Part shown: positions 49,373-61,671 of the stretch, one piece after another
How the letters are laid out: each line of letters starts with the position of its first letter
Position numbering within the stretch: the first letter of the stretch is position 1
Translations under genes and position numbers: made by a program
Origin: Cyathus striatus
Lineage: Eukaryota > Basidiomycota > Agaricomycetes > Agaricales > Nidulariaceae
DNA: 64,000 nucleotides
Direction of reading: 5' to 3'
Assembly (NCBI GenBank): GCA_025738555.1
Contig: JAOVFP010000004.1
Coordinates: forward strand, 4,898,001-4,962,000
Notes under the pieces: generated by a model
Told to the model about the DNA's origin: nothing
Seen by the model: the letters and a program-made list of their open reading frames with translations, nothing else
Database searches by the model: none

Positions 49373-50749
49373 ATGTTCATCTCCCTACAGCCTTATTTAC
49401 CCTGGAAAAGTGAGTAATGGGTATTTTGAGTATGAATATATCTAACTTCTAAATCTGATTTCAGTCGCAGTGACCACTATTCATGTAATAGCGATCTTGG
49501 CAGCTTGCCTCCGTATCGAACATCGCCGTAGATCTCGGCGTATATGGTGGGATGATTATGCATCGGCTTTACCTGCACTTCTCGAATGCTTCAATTTGGC
49601 GGTACTGTGGGCTAGAATGCATCACTTCAGTACGTACCATAGTAACATACATTCGATTAGCTAAATGAATGGCAAAATCTATATAGACGATGAAGAACAA
49701 ATACTCTATCGCCACTTGAAAGTAGAGCTCAGTCTTGCAAGTTCAGTCTTTTGCGCTGCAATTGGATGGTATGGATACATTATATTTTCCCAGTCATCTC
49801 TCTTAAATTCGGTAACTTAGGTGGTCGCGTGTTAGTATGGCCCTCACAATCATGCGCATTACACCAGAATGGTCAAAATCTCGCACCGTTACTTTTAATG
49901 TTATTTTCGCATTTATTCTTAACAGGATGGGGCTTCTAATCGCTTTTATGACAATATGCACTCTTCGTACGAGTTGGCAATTCGAAAACACAGATCTTTT
50001 AATATGCACTCCTGCATATGCGGGTTCAGCTGCAAACATATCCAGTCAGTACTACATTTGCACCCTCGAATACGCCGACAAATATACTTACTACTATTTG
50101 TTTGACAGCTGAGATTGCTGGAGATTTATTTCTCACAGCATTACCGCTATATCGTCTTTGGAGCCTTCTGCTTCCTCCAGCACAACGTCGCCTGATTCGA
50201 CTAGTATTCTCAGCAAGCTTTCTACCACTTGCTGTATCAGGCGTTCTTCTGATATTCACATATGGAAAATTTATGAAAGGTCCAGGATCATCACTTGTTT
50301 GGATAATTATGCTACAAGTTGAAGTAAGCATACTATCTGTATTTTTATACATACAAAAGTCTCATGATCATTAGGTAGCGATGTCTGTCATTGCGAGCCA
50401 CCTCACCGTATTAATATCATGGGGATATAAAGCTTTTGTTGGGGATGCTGACATAGATGCAGAATCAAATAATTATATAAATCCCCATTGGACTGCTGTC
50501 GTGAACGACATTCCGACGGTAAGTATTATTTAACCATTGGAAGTCCGACCAAATGGATAGCGATATGTCCCCTGATTTGCCTTGGAAATAGATTTAGTTC
50601 TATTCATGTACTTTAACGAATGGGGAATTACAAATTAAAAGACAACATAGTTAGCCCCTTCCACCGGAAACAAGAAGCAAGAGGAGTCCCGAGCAGGCAG
50701 CCAGACTCCCCAAACATCTACCCACCAGGGCAGTAAGTATTATTGTTGA
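49373..50749 (+). CDS. Fungal rhodopsin-domain seven-helix membrane protein, copy G
   Basis: First gene of the plus-strand arm. Starts MFISLQPYLPWK at 49373. Exon 2 is TTIHVIAILAACLRIEHRRRSRRIWWDDYA. Exon 3 has the acidic DDEEQILYRHLKVELS. Exon 4 is MALTIMRITPEWSKSRTVTF with ENTDLLICTPAYAG. Exon 5 has DLFLTALPLYRLWSLLLPPAQRRLIRLVF, and exon 6 AMSVIASHLTVLISWGYKAFVGDADIDAESNNYINPHWT. A seventh short exon after 50640 adds a polar tail (LAPSTGNKKQEESRAGSQ..), ending at 50749. All exons open. Confidence 0.8.
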
Positions 50750-51769
50750 ATTCAATAGTAGTTATTGCTTACCCAGATGAAGCTGGTTAAAATCATTGAT
50801 GGTGTCGACTTAGTCACTAGTGCCAAGTCTTGACCATCTGACCCCGTTTCCATCATTTCATTTAGAAGGCCACTCTGGTTCAGGCACGGAAAAGTAATAC
50901 ATATAAGTACATACAAGAATGGACGCCCCCCGCTAAGCAACCCGTCACTAGCACTCTGTCACTAGATGATCATTGATAAAATTCAGTCGTACCCGACATG
51001 GAAAAGTGTGTATTTATTCTTCCTCTGTGTTCGGCGTCTTAAAAATTATTCACTGAGCTTCAGTATTGTTGAGTCACGCGACGATAAATATTTAGAATAG
51101 AAATCCCAAATATAAGCATAAAACTCAAATCCCGAGGTGCGATTTCAGTAAGTTCAAGGGGCGCAATTGTATCAGTTCCAGATTTAGATCAAGATAAAAA
51201 TATATAAGTTAAACTCAGGCTATTTTCGGTACGCGTCAAGGTATTCAGAATTTCAGATGTCAAAGTTTTCAGATATCAATTCAAACAATAAACTCTGTAC
51301 ATATTTGTCGATGTCAAAATGTCTTGTAAATATGTCTGGTTCTCGCCTGTACATACCCTATCTGCGGGAGGGAAGAATGCCTGGCAGTTCCTGCTTTTCT
51401 CTTCCCTCAGGCCCTACTATATATATATTTCCAGCTACTTATTTACAAATTGCGTAGTAATAAATCCCTATATCCTATTTGATTTATGGACAATTCTGCG
51501 GTCCGTTTACAAGGTAGCGCTGCCAGGCGGTGGTTAGCCAATCGTGCGCGTAGCCCAGCATGTCTCCTTTCTGCAGCGGGTACCCATTTGCGCGTTCCAT
51601 CGTTTACCTTCCTATTCGGGTAATAAGCCGGTGCGGCAGCGTCAGCCGCTCGCATCACTTTCATTTAACGCGCCTCTCGGCTCCGTCTCCGCTTCCGCGC
51701 TTACTCCTGACCGTCAAGGTACCCGCGCCTTGTCCATTCTTTTTTCCTTTCCCCTTTTCCGACCTTTAT
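50750..51769. other. Intergenic region
   Basis: 1 kb without a recognised gene. The 51540-51720 stretch is more GC-rich than its surroundings and does not resemble the membrane-protein family; origin unknown. Confidence 0.45.
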
Positions 51770-53273
51770 CCTACTGCATTGCCATTATATCGACTCTGGA
51801 GACTTTGGCTCCCTTCATATCAACATTGCCTGGTTTGACTTGTATTTTCGACAAGTCTTCTGACTCTGGTCGTTGTTTTCATTCTCGCGATATATTCCTT
51901 TGGCAAGATCTTCGAAGGTCCTGGATGTCACGAAAACTTAGTTTGCCACACAAGGCATTACGACACATTGTAATCCGTTAAGGCATCGGCCATATTAAGT
52001 GACATTAAATTGAACACGAAACTTTAAGGCTCTTACAAGTTCTGGCTGGGTGCCTTATAACTCATTGAAGCTAGCCTGATCCTTATAAGCAATTTAAAGA
52101 TGTAGTACGGAGTATTGTAATAAATACATGTCGTTTAATTACTTGTAAGATGACTTAAGACTGTCAACAAAAATAACCAATTCTTCGTCTTATTCTAATT
52201 ACATGAGCTCAAAAATGGTAACGCTGTGAATCGTTTTTAAGAAACATTTATTTATTAAGTACGTACAGGCAACTGTAAGTCTACAGTAAAGTAATCTACT
52301 CCTTACACTAATAATCATGCAGCAAGTAAAAATTGACGTACTATTAAAGACTTACATAACTCACCTTCAACTTACCTTACCTTTGCTACTTACCGTTACA
52401 AATCAAATCTTGAGAGGATAACAACGCGAAAGCAGCAGGCTTTTGATACATTCGACATGAATGTTTTAGTCAGCCCGCATCGGATCTTGTGCGGTCTCGG
52501 TACATGTTCCAGAACTTGCATCAAATTTAGCTTGCCTAACCTGGGCACGTCTTGAACTTATCTAGGGTTTTGTAAGTGGTCCGTCCAGCTCTCATCTTAT
52601 TCGCCAGGCCGTCACGACCTTGATAGAATTATTATTCAAAAAATAATGTAAGCATTTTATATTTTCCACTTCCGTCCGATGAATTTGCACTCTTTCGGCT
52701 TGCTTTCGGCGGAAAAAAAATCTAAACATATCTCGAGATAAAAGAGTTCATAAATGCATGGTTTTTTTTGATCTGTTTTACGAGCAGAATATAAGGCATT
52801 ATACGGGTCAAATAATATTACGGCGATCATGAAATGTAAGATTAATCTTACGGATACCTTACAATTCATTGTATAAGGCCTGATATCTCAGGAGTCCTTA
52901 CATGACAGCCTGTATATTACAATGCTTTTTAGTGACATTGTAGTAGTTTGGCTGGTGTCTTACAATGATCTGACAAGACCTTATAATCAAAGTAAAGGCT
53001 TAAGGCCTTACAAGATGTTTTCGACTTTCGTGACACTGATCACCCTTTGTGTGGTTAATGTTAATGCGAATTGACGTAGGTTCCATTTCTTCCTTATCTA
53101 ATTGCGTAAGTTTCCTAATAGTTTCAGGAATCTGTATCCATTATTGCGAGCAGTTTGACGGTTTTATTATCTTGGGATATAAAATCTTTTTCAGAGACAC
53201 AGATCTTGATGAGGAATCTACTAAATATATAACCCCTCGTTCCTTGGAGTGTGGTGGTCGAAATATCGTATGA
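51770..53273 (+). pseudogene. Relic of fungal rhodopsin-domain gene (relic 3), split by an insertion
   Basis: Left part: TALPLYRLWRLWLPSYQHCLV, a stop, then LVFSTSLLTLVVVFILAIYSFGKIFEGPG (exon 5). Right part, after the element 51926-53035: VWLMLMRIDV, intron, then ESVSIIASSLTVLLSW and the tail DTDLDEESTKYITPRSLECGGR. The two halves meet exactly in the GPG..VWLM region seen in copy F. Exons 1-4 are missing. Confidence 0.8.
51926..53035. mobile_element. 1.1-kb TIR element inside relic 3
   Basis: Ends are TGTCACGAAA (51926-51935) and its complement TTTCGTGACA (53026-53035), precisely at the break in the coding alignment of relic 3. Flanks CTGGA and CTGAT may be a short or degraded target duplication. 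The interior is AT-rich, with repeated CTTACAAG/CTTATAAG-type words and no transposase-like frame. Confidence 0.72.
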
Positions 53274-55674
53274 TTATCCAACCTTCGTGTCAACTTTGCA
53301 TAAAAATACGCAAGTCAGATTTTCCCGGGCCTAAGTCTATGCTCGTATTTCACGATAATGCAGTCTAGACTCTAAACCACGACAATGGTCTCCCTTCCAG
53401 TGAGTACATTAATATTATGGAGAGTTTTAGAGTTCCATCATCCATGTAAGTATGTATACATGATATATACTCAATTTATACTTTAGTCTAGAACTCTACA
53501 GTTCTTTACCCTAACGAGCGCCCCGTCAATGGCACTTTTGATGATCATTATGTACGATAGTTGAAACGTTTGCACGGTTACCGATTAAATAATTGAATTG
53601 CAGACCCCTTTATATACTAGCTAGACAGTCTGTTCCTCAAGCTACTTATGATCATCCCGCAGCAACCATATCTTCCATGGAAAAGTGAGCATACTTGTGT
53701 TTTCATGACTTCCACTCAGCTTTATGGAACCAATAATTATAAGTTTCAATGACGATTGTTCATGCAGTAGCAATTGCGACGGCATGTTTCCGCATCGAAT
53801 ATCGTCGCAGGTCCCATCGTATGTGGTGGGATGATTATGCAGCAGCTGTGCCTCCCGTGAGCGAATGCGTCACAGTGGGGGTGCTCTGGCTCAGATTACG
53901 GCATTTTAGTACGTATTATGTCAAATACCGGTGATTCTCGCAAACAAATCGACCAGGCGATGAAGAGGACGTTCAATTGCGGCAATTGAAAATTAACTTG
54001 CGGTTTGCCAATGCTGTATCGCTTTATACAACTCTATGGTAAGGAAATTTGGCACTCTAGCTGTCCGCCTCTCATTGTGATTTACTATGTAGGTGGCCCC
54101 GTATCAGCATGGCACTTGCACTAGTGAGAATTACTCCTAAATGGTCAAAGTTCCGTTTGATTTCTCTGTCTGCCGTTCCTACATTTTTTGTTATCTGGGT
54201 TGCTTTCGTTATTTTGTGCACACTTCTGTGCGCGCTTAATACTGCCTGGGAGAAAGCGTATGGAAGGTCGGACTGCCACGCTACGTCGGCTATCAAGCCG
54301 ACATGATTTGAGGTTAGGCGACCATCAAGCCCCCGTAACCCTTTTTATACCAGATGCAGACCAATCCCCGGTTCTGGCGCTGCAGTGTGACATGTAGTCA
54401 TATCATGTGACACCCTCTGAAACTTGAAGCCAGACATATTATTTGATATTCCTCTTTCCACATACAACTCTTTATCCTAAAATAATATGTACTATATTTA
54501 TATATGATGTTTTAATATATGCAGTGCTCTTTTAAGAAATATGCATAAATGTAACAGCAGAAAACTCAAATTCTTCCATAATCTGTGTAATTTTGGCAGG
54601 GGAAAACCATTTTGAATAGTACTCAGCAGCCACTTCTCAGATTCACTAGGTTTATAGAGCAAAGTTATACTACTCATCAAGGAGTACAATTCTCCACAAT
54701 TATATTGTTTAATTTGTGCCTTTAAGATATACTTTGACCTGAGCATTTTCAACTTCTACATATTCCAATTTGAAATTAAAATATCTAAATGCAGAGCATT
54801 ATAACCATTGATGAGTAGTGCAAAATCACTCTGTATATTATGTCAATCCATGCCATAGTTGTTGAGTTCTATACCTTTTAGTATAAAAGTAGATTCTATA
54901 CTTGAACTACATAGCTTAAAACTTATTTCCTTCATCTACCCATTTTCTATACATTCTCATGGTACTACAGGATCAATTATATACCTCTTAAGTAGAATAT
55001 TAATTTATGTATGTTAATTGAATGCTGAGGTGAGTTCTCATTGACTTGTACATACTGTTGACATGCTAGTACTTACAAATACCTAGTGATCTACCAAGTC
55101 TAGGTACTTATTTAATGCAGAGCCATTGTTCACAATGCTGCGTGATCTAAGTACTCTAAGTTTTCTTCAGTGTCCATATTAATATACTATAAGCACTATA
55201 ATGAGTGTTCATTCAACTATGTACATACTAATGATATTATAATGTACTCAGTTACTCTTATATATACTGAGTATATTTATATTGAGCACTCATGAGATCA
55301 TTAAGTGCACAGATTACAATTCACTGCAACTTTGTGTAAGTATTCACTAGCATAATAACTATTGTATATTGCATGCTCATGAAAATTTTGAGAGTGCAGT
55401 AGTGTACCATTGTACTTAATATGAGCAGTAATTACTAACAGGGTGCTTAAAGTTAAATAGCTGGTACACACATACTATTTGAAGTGGGGTAACCTAGCAT
55501 CATTAGAATAGTGCTGGATGTGAAGTTTAAATGAAGCTGATATTGTTATAATAATGCTAGATGTGTATAATGACTCTTAAATTAGCCTAAACCATTATAA
55601 TTATGAAATTGAATGTGCTAGAAATACTGTCACAATGAAATTGATACCAACAATGTCATGATACTACTTAACAC

Positions 55675-56290
55675 TTGTTCCTACAGTCTCCAGCTCATTC
55701 CTACAATCCTCAGCTCATTCCTACATTCCCTAGCTCATTGCAACAATCTATTTCTCATTTCTACAGCCCCCAGCTTGTACCTACAGTCCTCATCTCATTC
55801 CTACACTTCACAGTTTGTTCTAGTCACAGTCTTGCTGCTACTGTCCCTAGTTCATTCATACAGCCCTCAGCTTGTTCCTGCAATTCCTGTCTTGTTACTA
55901 TTGTCCCTAGCTTATTGCTACAGCCCCTAGCTCATTCCTATGATCCCAAGCTCATTCCTATAATCCCAGCTTGTTCCTATGATCACTAGCTTGCTCCTAC
56001 AGTCCCCAGCTCATTAACCTAGTCCCTGACTCATTTCTACAGCCCCCAGCTTGTTCCTATAATCCCCAGCTTATTCCTACTGTCCCTGTTTCATTAATAC
56101 AGTCCTCAGCTCATCCATACAACCCAAAGTACATTCCTACAGTTCACAACACATTTCTAGAGTTCCAAGCTTGTTCCTGGGGTCTATGGCTCATTTCTAC
56201 GTGCTCTAGCTCATCCCTACACTCTCTGTGACTTGTTCATAAACTCTGTCTTGTTCCTACACTCTATAGCTTGTTCTTACATTCATTCTT
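55675..56290. repeat. Minisatellite of about 20-bp units
   Basis: Around thirty imperfect copies of a unit like AGCTCATTCCTACAGTCCCC (also AGCTTGTTCCTACAATCCCC). It lies inside the 3.8-kb element. Long open frames here are by-products of the repeat. Confidence 0.85.
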
Positions 56291-56439
56291 ACTGGATCAT
56301 TAAAACTTTAAAAAGGCTTTATTTTTAATTGGTTTTTCTGTAAGAACATCGAGGAACTTATAAATTTAATACCAGAGCATTAGAATACAGCAATAACTAC
56401 TAAAGTAATGCAGAATTTAAGTAAGTAATAGGACAATGT

Positions 56440-57500
56440 GGACTGTTTCTGACCATTTTCCCTCATGACCTCCAGGTAAAGGCATATGATAGTGTATAAA
56501 TCAATCCTGGAGTATACCATGTGTAGATCAAATGGGGGATGAAGGAAGAAGCATTAAACCATGTTGTCAAAGCATGTAATCAATATCTGAGTTCATGTTT
56601 GTGCATGTTTGCTTTGGGCATAGGGCAGCACTAAATTGTATAGAACAAAGCAACCACTGCATGGATTGATATGATTAATAGAGCTTTTTCACACTATTCA
56701 TCAGTGGCTAAAATGCTCCGCATTTAAATTTTTTATTTTTAAACTTACATGTGTAGAAATCATAAATTTTCGAGCTAAGTACAATATTTTTGCCATAAAT
56801 ACATCAATTTTAATGTAAATGCATCCAATTGTGCTTCCATATTCTATCTATGAGTTGCATAAATTGATCCTGGAGTATTCTGGATGTGTAAATTGAATGG
56901 AGGATAAAGGAAGAAGCATTAAACCATGTTGTGAAAGCATGTAATTGATATCTGAGCTCATGTTTGCTTTGGTCTTAGGGCAGTGAGCCATGCACTAAAC
57001 TGTATAGAATGAAACAACCACTGCACATATTGATATGATTAATAGAGTGTTTTCATGCTACTCATTGATGGCTATAATACTCCACATTTAGATTTATTAT
57101 TTTTGAACTTCTATATGCAGAAATCATAATTTACTGAGCTAAGTACACTGTTTCTGCCATGAATATATAGCATTTTAATGTAAATATATAAAATTATGGC
57201 TCAATAATTTACTTATATACTGTAGAAATCAATCTCAAAGTATCCTGAGTGTATAGATTGAATGGGGTGATGAAAGAAGAAGTGTTAAGCCATGTTGTCA
57301 AAGCATGGAATCTATTAAGTTCTTATTTGCACATGCTTGCTTTGGCCTTAGGGTACCTCACAGTAGGCCAAATACTAAACTGCTTAGAACACAACAACCA
57401 CTGCATGGATTTATACAATATATAGAGCGTTTTTGCACTAATTATTGATGGCTATAATTCTCCGCATTTATATTTTTTATTTATGAACCAGAATATGTAG
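56440..57500. repeat. Three tandem copies of a ~362-bp sequence
   Basis: Landmarks GGAGTAT..GTGTA, AAGAAGCATTAAACCATGTTG, CAACCACTGCA and ATATGATTAATAGAG recur from about 56508, 56870 and 57236. Imperfect; inside the 3.8-kb element. Confidence 0.8.
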
Positions 57501-57903
57501 AAGTAGAGATTTTTCTGGTCAAAATATGCCTTAAGGTTTAAAATTTAAAATCCTAATCATGGGAGTATGTTCTCCTTAATGAGTAGTACAATTTCGCTCT
57601 ATAACACAAGTTAATCCAATAATTGTGTGCTGAGTTCTATTCAATATGGTTTTCCCCTGCCAAAATTGCACAGATTATGAAACTATCTGAGTTTTCTGTC
57701 ATTATATTTATGTATACTTCAAAACAAAACATGTTATATATTGGACTAATTTATACAAACATAACATACATTATTTCATGGTGGTAGATTACATGTGGAA
57801 GGAGGAATGTCGAAAAATATGTCTGGCTTCAAGTTTCAGGACTGTCACACGGTGTGACTATGTGTCATGGCGCGGCGCCATAACTCTATTGCACAACTTC
57901 CTG

Positions 57904-57943
57904 GTCACGAGGGAATTTGTTTTCTAGCAAATTCCCTCGTGAC
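57904..57943. repeat. Perfect 16-bp stem hairpin
   Basis: GTCACGAGGGAATTTG at 57904-57919 and its exact complement at 57928-57943, with an 8-base loop. Located in the right subterminal region of the 3.8-kb element with no counterpart at the left end, so possibly the mark of a smaller nested insertion. Confidence 0.8.
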
Positions 57944-58738
57944 TTTAATTATTACGTAATCGGAAGAATCATTTTATTTTTCTATTTCATTACTTACCTT
58001 AAAGTATTTGGGGTCCTGCACTCGGCACTGTTGCCAAAGCCTGATGCAATCAACAAAACGTAGCGTGGCAGTCCGACCTTCCATAAAAGCGAACGCGGAC
58101 GTTCTGGTATGCCAAACAGAATCTGCCAGGCGTTCGGCAGCCCGTATGACTTGTCAGTCCATAATTCTCGCCTCTTATTTTAGCAAGCTGATCGTACTGT
58201 TGAATAACCTTATGCGGCAGCTGACATTGTTGCCGATGCATATCTTGCCGCGTTACCACTTTATCACCTGTGGCATCTTCGGATTCCTAAAGCACAGCGC
58301 CACCTCGTTCGAGTAGTATTTTCTACGAGTCTTCTAACTCTAGCGGTAACCGCTATTAGTTTAATTACTATTTACGCTGGGGTCATCAATGGTCCTGGGG
58401 CTTCGGTTGCGTGGGCTACGGTGGTTCAGATAGAAGTAAGTTGCTATCTATGTATGTCTTCTGAGTAACTTGCCGGCTTATTACGCGTGCAGGAAGCTCT
58501 CTCAGTCATTGCGAGTAATCTAACCGTGCTGATATCATGGGGGTATAAGACCTTCGTTGGAAGTGAAGATTTAGATGAAGAATCGAACGCTCACATCACT
58601 CCTCACTGGATTTTTCCATCATCCTCCAATCTACCTCCGCTTAATTCCCCTCCTACCGCATACAACCAGACACCTAGTCCAGCAAATTGTAGTCCGTCTG
58701 CTCCAAGTTCTCTACCTCGAGATCTTGGCAACCAATAG

Positions 58739-60469
58739 TTCAACTGTATTCCAAAACAAAAATAAACAATAAGAGAAGGAAGTTATCATAATAAATTTAA
58801 ACTTGGGGTATAATATTATTCCAATCGTGAGGTCGCATTTCTCTCTATGACGAAAATATTACAGCTAAATACGAAACGACAGAGAATCCATTTCCAAAGT
58901 CAACTTCGTGATTTGTTTGGTCTTGGAGCTCGGCACATGCAAATAATGACCGGCTGGGCACGCCCCGTCGCAGTACCCCTTAACATTTTCCATTACAACT
59001 CTTACTTTTCATTGAGTACAGTCTACAATATGATCTTGTTGGTGTATGCATCCAATAGTACAATACAAGTATATGAATGGAATTATACTACTTCCACTGC
59101 AATTCTGCTGCGGAGATATACATATGGCAGGAGCCAACGCGCCCTAAGCTCGCAAGAAGGAAAGGGGAAAATATGAGCCCGGGTTGGAAGCCATCGCGTA
59201 AGCGTCCCAGCCATGGGGAGGCTTCAAATCGAGCCTTTTGAGAAAGCTGAGTGTGAACAACTTCAATAGCGGGAGATCTAGGACATTCGTCGCATTCCCA
59301 GTTGATGTTCAACAGACAGTCCGATGTGCTGATAACCCAGAGATCTCGAGGGGAAGCAAGGAGACACAAAGAGAAACATGATCGTAGGATCTCCCGAGGA
59401 TGGGTATGAAGATCGGAGTGTTAATTTACTTCTTGACCGTCCATTGCGGGCAGCGTTGATGCGGTTCTTCGAATGGAGAACCTTCCGTAGTAGGCTATGG
59501 GGGACGCTGATCGTAGTGTTGAGATGGGTATTTGCTGTGGAGTAGGCTACTGGCTGAACGTCTTCCACACGAGTGCTACGTTCGTACTTACTGCGTCCAA
59601 CTACGACATGCCATGGCTCAAGCTGTAGCCAATGGTTCCCCATCCCAGCGAATACATACCTTCGTACCCCTCCTGACCACTCAGCAGTGCAATCCCAACC
59701 TCCTAGCAGCACCCCGCTTCAACACAGACCAAACCCCACCTGAATAAGCCTATACTTCATAAGAACCCCATCACAAACCGCTCAAAATGCACTCACATAA
59801 TTCGTTCCATAGCTCATGAGTCAACATAACCAAAGATACGAGCGTTATAAGCTTCAGAGTCGAGTCCGGATACGAAGGCGACATCCTAGCGAAGGCGTGT
59901 TGGTCAGAAGTAGGTGTACAAGACACAGCATGCATAAATTCCAAAAATCAACCTGCAAAGTTCATTAGAGTACTTACTGTAGAAGAGGAGAAGCGTGTGC
60001 GTGAGGGAAGAGTGCTGAGGAAGACACTTCGCTTAACTTAGCTCCTGCTGGGTTACCTGCTTCTGTTTGCATATGCCGGGGGAGCCGAGTTCCAATACCA
60101 AACAAGTCACGAAGTTGACCTTGGAAACGAATTCTCTATCGGATTGTATCTAGCTGTAGATGTCGAGTCGGTTCGACGGATAAATAATGGTGCAAATTGG
60201 ACTACTTAAGTAGTCCAGCCAGATGTTACTTAACGTACTTACAGTGTCGATCACCCTTCAGCGATACGCACGTATGAACGCCACTCCTCAACGCAACCTC
60301 AAGTTTCAATGCGTCAGTCGGCACCATCGCCACCGAACATTAGATTATGACTCGAGCTTTTTTCAGGGTTTTTAAGTTAACACTAAGAGTCCCTCGGCTA
60401 CGAATTGCTAGAAGAACTATAGTATATAAGAATGAAAGCACTATGAAGATGGAATTTCCGAGTCGCTCC
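58739..60469. other. Intergenic region between copies H and I
   Basis: 1.7 kb. Open frames on both strands around 59280-59750 overlap each other and resemble nothing I recognise. A TATA-like TATATAAG near 60423 probably serves copy I. Confidence 0.45.
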
Positions 60470-61671
60470 ATGATCGTCCCCCCGCAGTCATACTTACCTT
60501 GGAACGGTGTGTTTTGGCTTTTCACCCTTTACTATGAGCCATTCGAGAATTCTCATATATCCATGCCTCAGTATCCGTAACTATTCTCCACATAGCCGCA
60601 ATTGTCACGGCTTGTCTTCGTATCGGATATCGTCGAAAGTCTCGTCGTATATGGTGGGACGACTATGCAACTATTTTGCCTGCGCTCCTTGAATTCTGCA
60701 ACCTGATTGGGCTCTGGATGAAACTGCAACATTTCAGTATGTACTATACTCACCTTTTCACCTTTTTATTTTTTCATTGAATTATAACAAACCTCTACAG
60801 GCGATGAAGATAATATAAGGCTTCGGCAAATGAAAGTAAACTTAAGATTCTTGGGCACAGCCTTACTTACGACGACTATATGGTATGAAAATATTTTTCG
60901 GTAGCCTTTCCTAATATAATAAATACTATCTCAGGTGGTCGCGTATTGGGATGGCCCTTTCAATCGCGCGCATTACTCCAGAATGGTCGAAATCCCGTGT
61001 AATCATTCTTTGCGTTATCTGTTCTTTCGTATGTAACTGGATAGGGCTTGTAACCGCTTACACGATATTATGCTGTCTTGATACTAGTTGGGAATTTGCC
61101 AACACAGACATTCTGGTATGTCGTTCTGCATTTACAGCTTCAGCTGCAAGTATGGTTTGTAAGTCTATTGTTCAAGAATTAGGTTCTCTGCCAATAACTT
61201 ACAGTCATCGTCTAATAGCTGATATTGCTGGCGATTTATTTCTCGTCGCCTTACCACTATATCGTCTGTGGCGACTTCGGCTACCTCTAGCGCAACGTCG
61301 CCTGGTTCGGCTAGTATTCTCTACAAGCCTTCTCACGCTTACAGTAGCTGCGATGCTGCTTATTTGTGCCTATGGTGGATTCATTAAAGGTCCTGGTGCC
61401 CCAGTTGTTTTTGTGATAATTGTACACATCGAGGTGCGTTAATATGAGAGTTTTCTGTATGCAGCTGATCTTATAGCCTATGTGGCAGGGAGCAATATCT
61501 GTTATAGCAAGCCACCTTACCGTATTAATATCTTGGGGATATAAATCATTCTCCCGAGAAACGGATATTGATGTAGAATCGAATAAATACATCACTCCTC
61601 ATTGGACAGTCGTGAACAACCCACAGGAATTAACTCAAGCAGATAGCGATAAGACTCCCAATTTATCTTAA
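60470..61671 (+). CDS. Fungal rhodopsin-domain seven-helix membrane protein, copy I
   Basis: Complete six-exon member. The start at 60470 (MIVPPQSYLPWN) is chosen by similarity to the other copies; in-frame ATGs at 60443 and 60449 could extend it by up to nine residues. Exon 2 is CLRIGYRRKSRRIWWDDYATILPALLEF. Exon 3 reads SDEDNIRLRQMKVNLRF. Exon 4 is MALSIARITPEWSKSRVIIL with ANTDILVCRSAF. Exon 5 has DLFLVALPLYRLWRLRLPLAQRRLVRLVF. Exon 6 is GAISVIASHLTVLISWGYKSF, tail DIDVESNKYITPHWTVVNN, stop at 61671. Followed 440 bp later on the same strand by a questin-oxidase-like gene, the same pairing as copy D and its neighbour. Confidence 0.83.

Larger units (their letters stand above)
54259..58085. 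mobile_element. 3.8-kb fold-back-like TIR element with 6-bp target duplication
   Basis: Perfect 27-bp terminal inverted repeats at 54259-54285 and 58059-58085, beginning TATGGAAGGTCGGACTGCC. They are flanked by AAAGCG on both sides (54253-54258 and 58086-58091). Further in, 54415-54700 and the complement of 57585-57850 match imperfectly over some 300 bp (for example CTGAAACTTGAAGCCAGACATAT and CAATTTTGGCAGGGGAAAACCAT regions), a long nested inverted repeat. The interior contains a minisatellite, three tandem ~362-bp repeats and a hairpin, but no transposase-like frame. Non-autonomous; superfamily not assigned. Confidence 0.9.
53648..58738 (+). pseudogene. Fungal rhodopsin-domain membrane protein, copy H, interrupted by a 3.8-kb element
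   Basis: Exon 1 starts MIIPQQPYLPWK at 53648. Exon 2 has CFRIEYRRRSHRMWWDDYAA, exon 3 SDEEDVQLRQLKINLRF and exon 4 MALALVRITPKWSKFRLISL. Exon 4 is cut after AWEKA at 54258 and resumes with NADVLVC after the element. Exon 5 has ADIVADAYLAALPLYHLWHLRIPKAQRHLVRVVF, and exon 6 EALSVIASNLTVLISWGYKTF plus a Pro/Ser-rich tail ending at 58738. Apart from the insertion every exon is open, so the event looks recent. Unless the element is spliced out, no full protein can be made. Confidence 0.88.

Noticed and set aside
55658..55989. Frames of about 90-100 codons in the minisatellite
   Set aside because: Products of a 20-bp tandem repeat, with repetitive HSYSPQLIP-type translation.
54259..58085. Tc1/mariner insertion with TA target duplication
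   Set aside because: TA flanks the inner 25-bp repeats, but joining the host gene shows AAAGCG is the duplicated target and TA belongs to the element ends.
59278..59712. 144-codon minus-strand frame between copies H and I
   Set aside because: No recognisable motif, no splice partners, and overlapping frames on the other strand.
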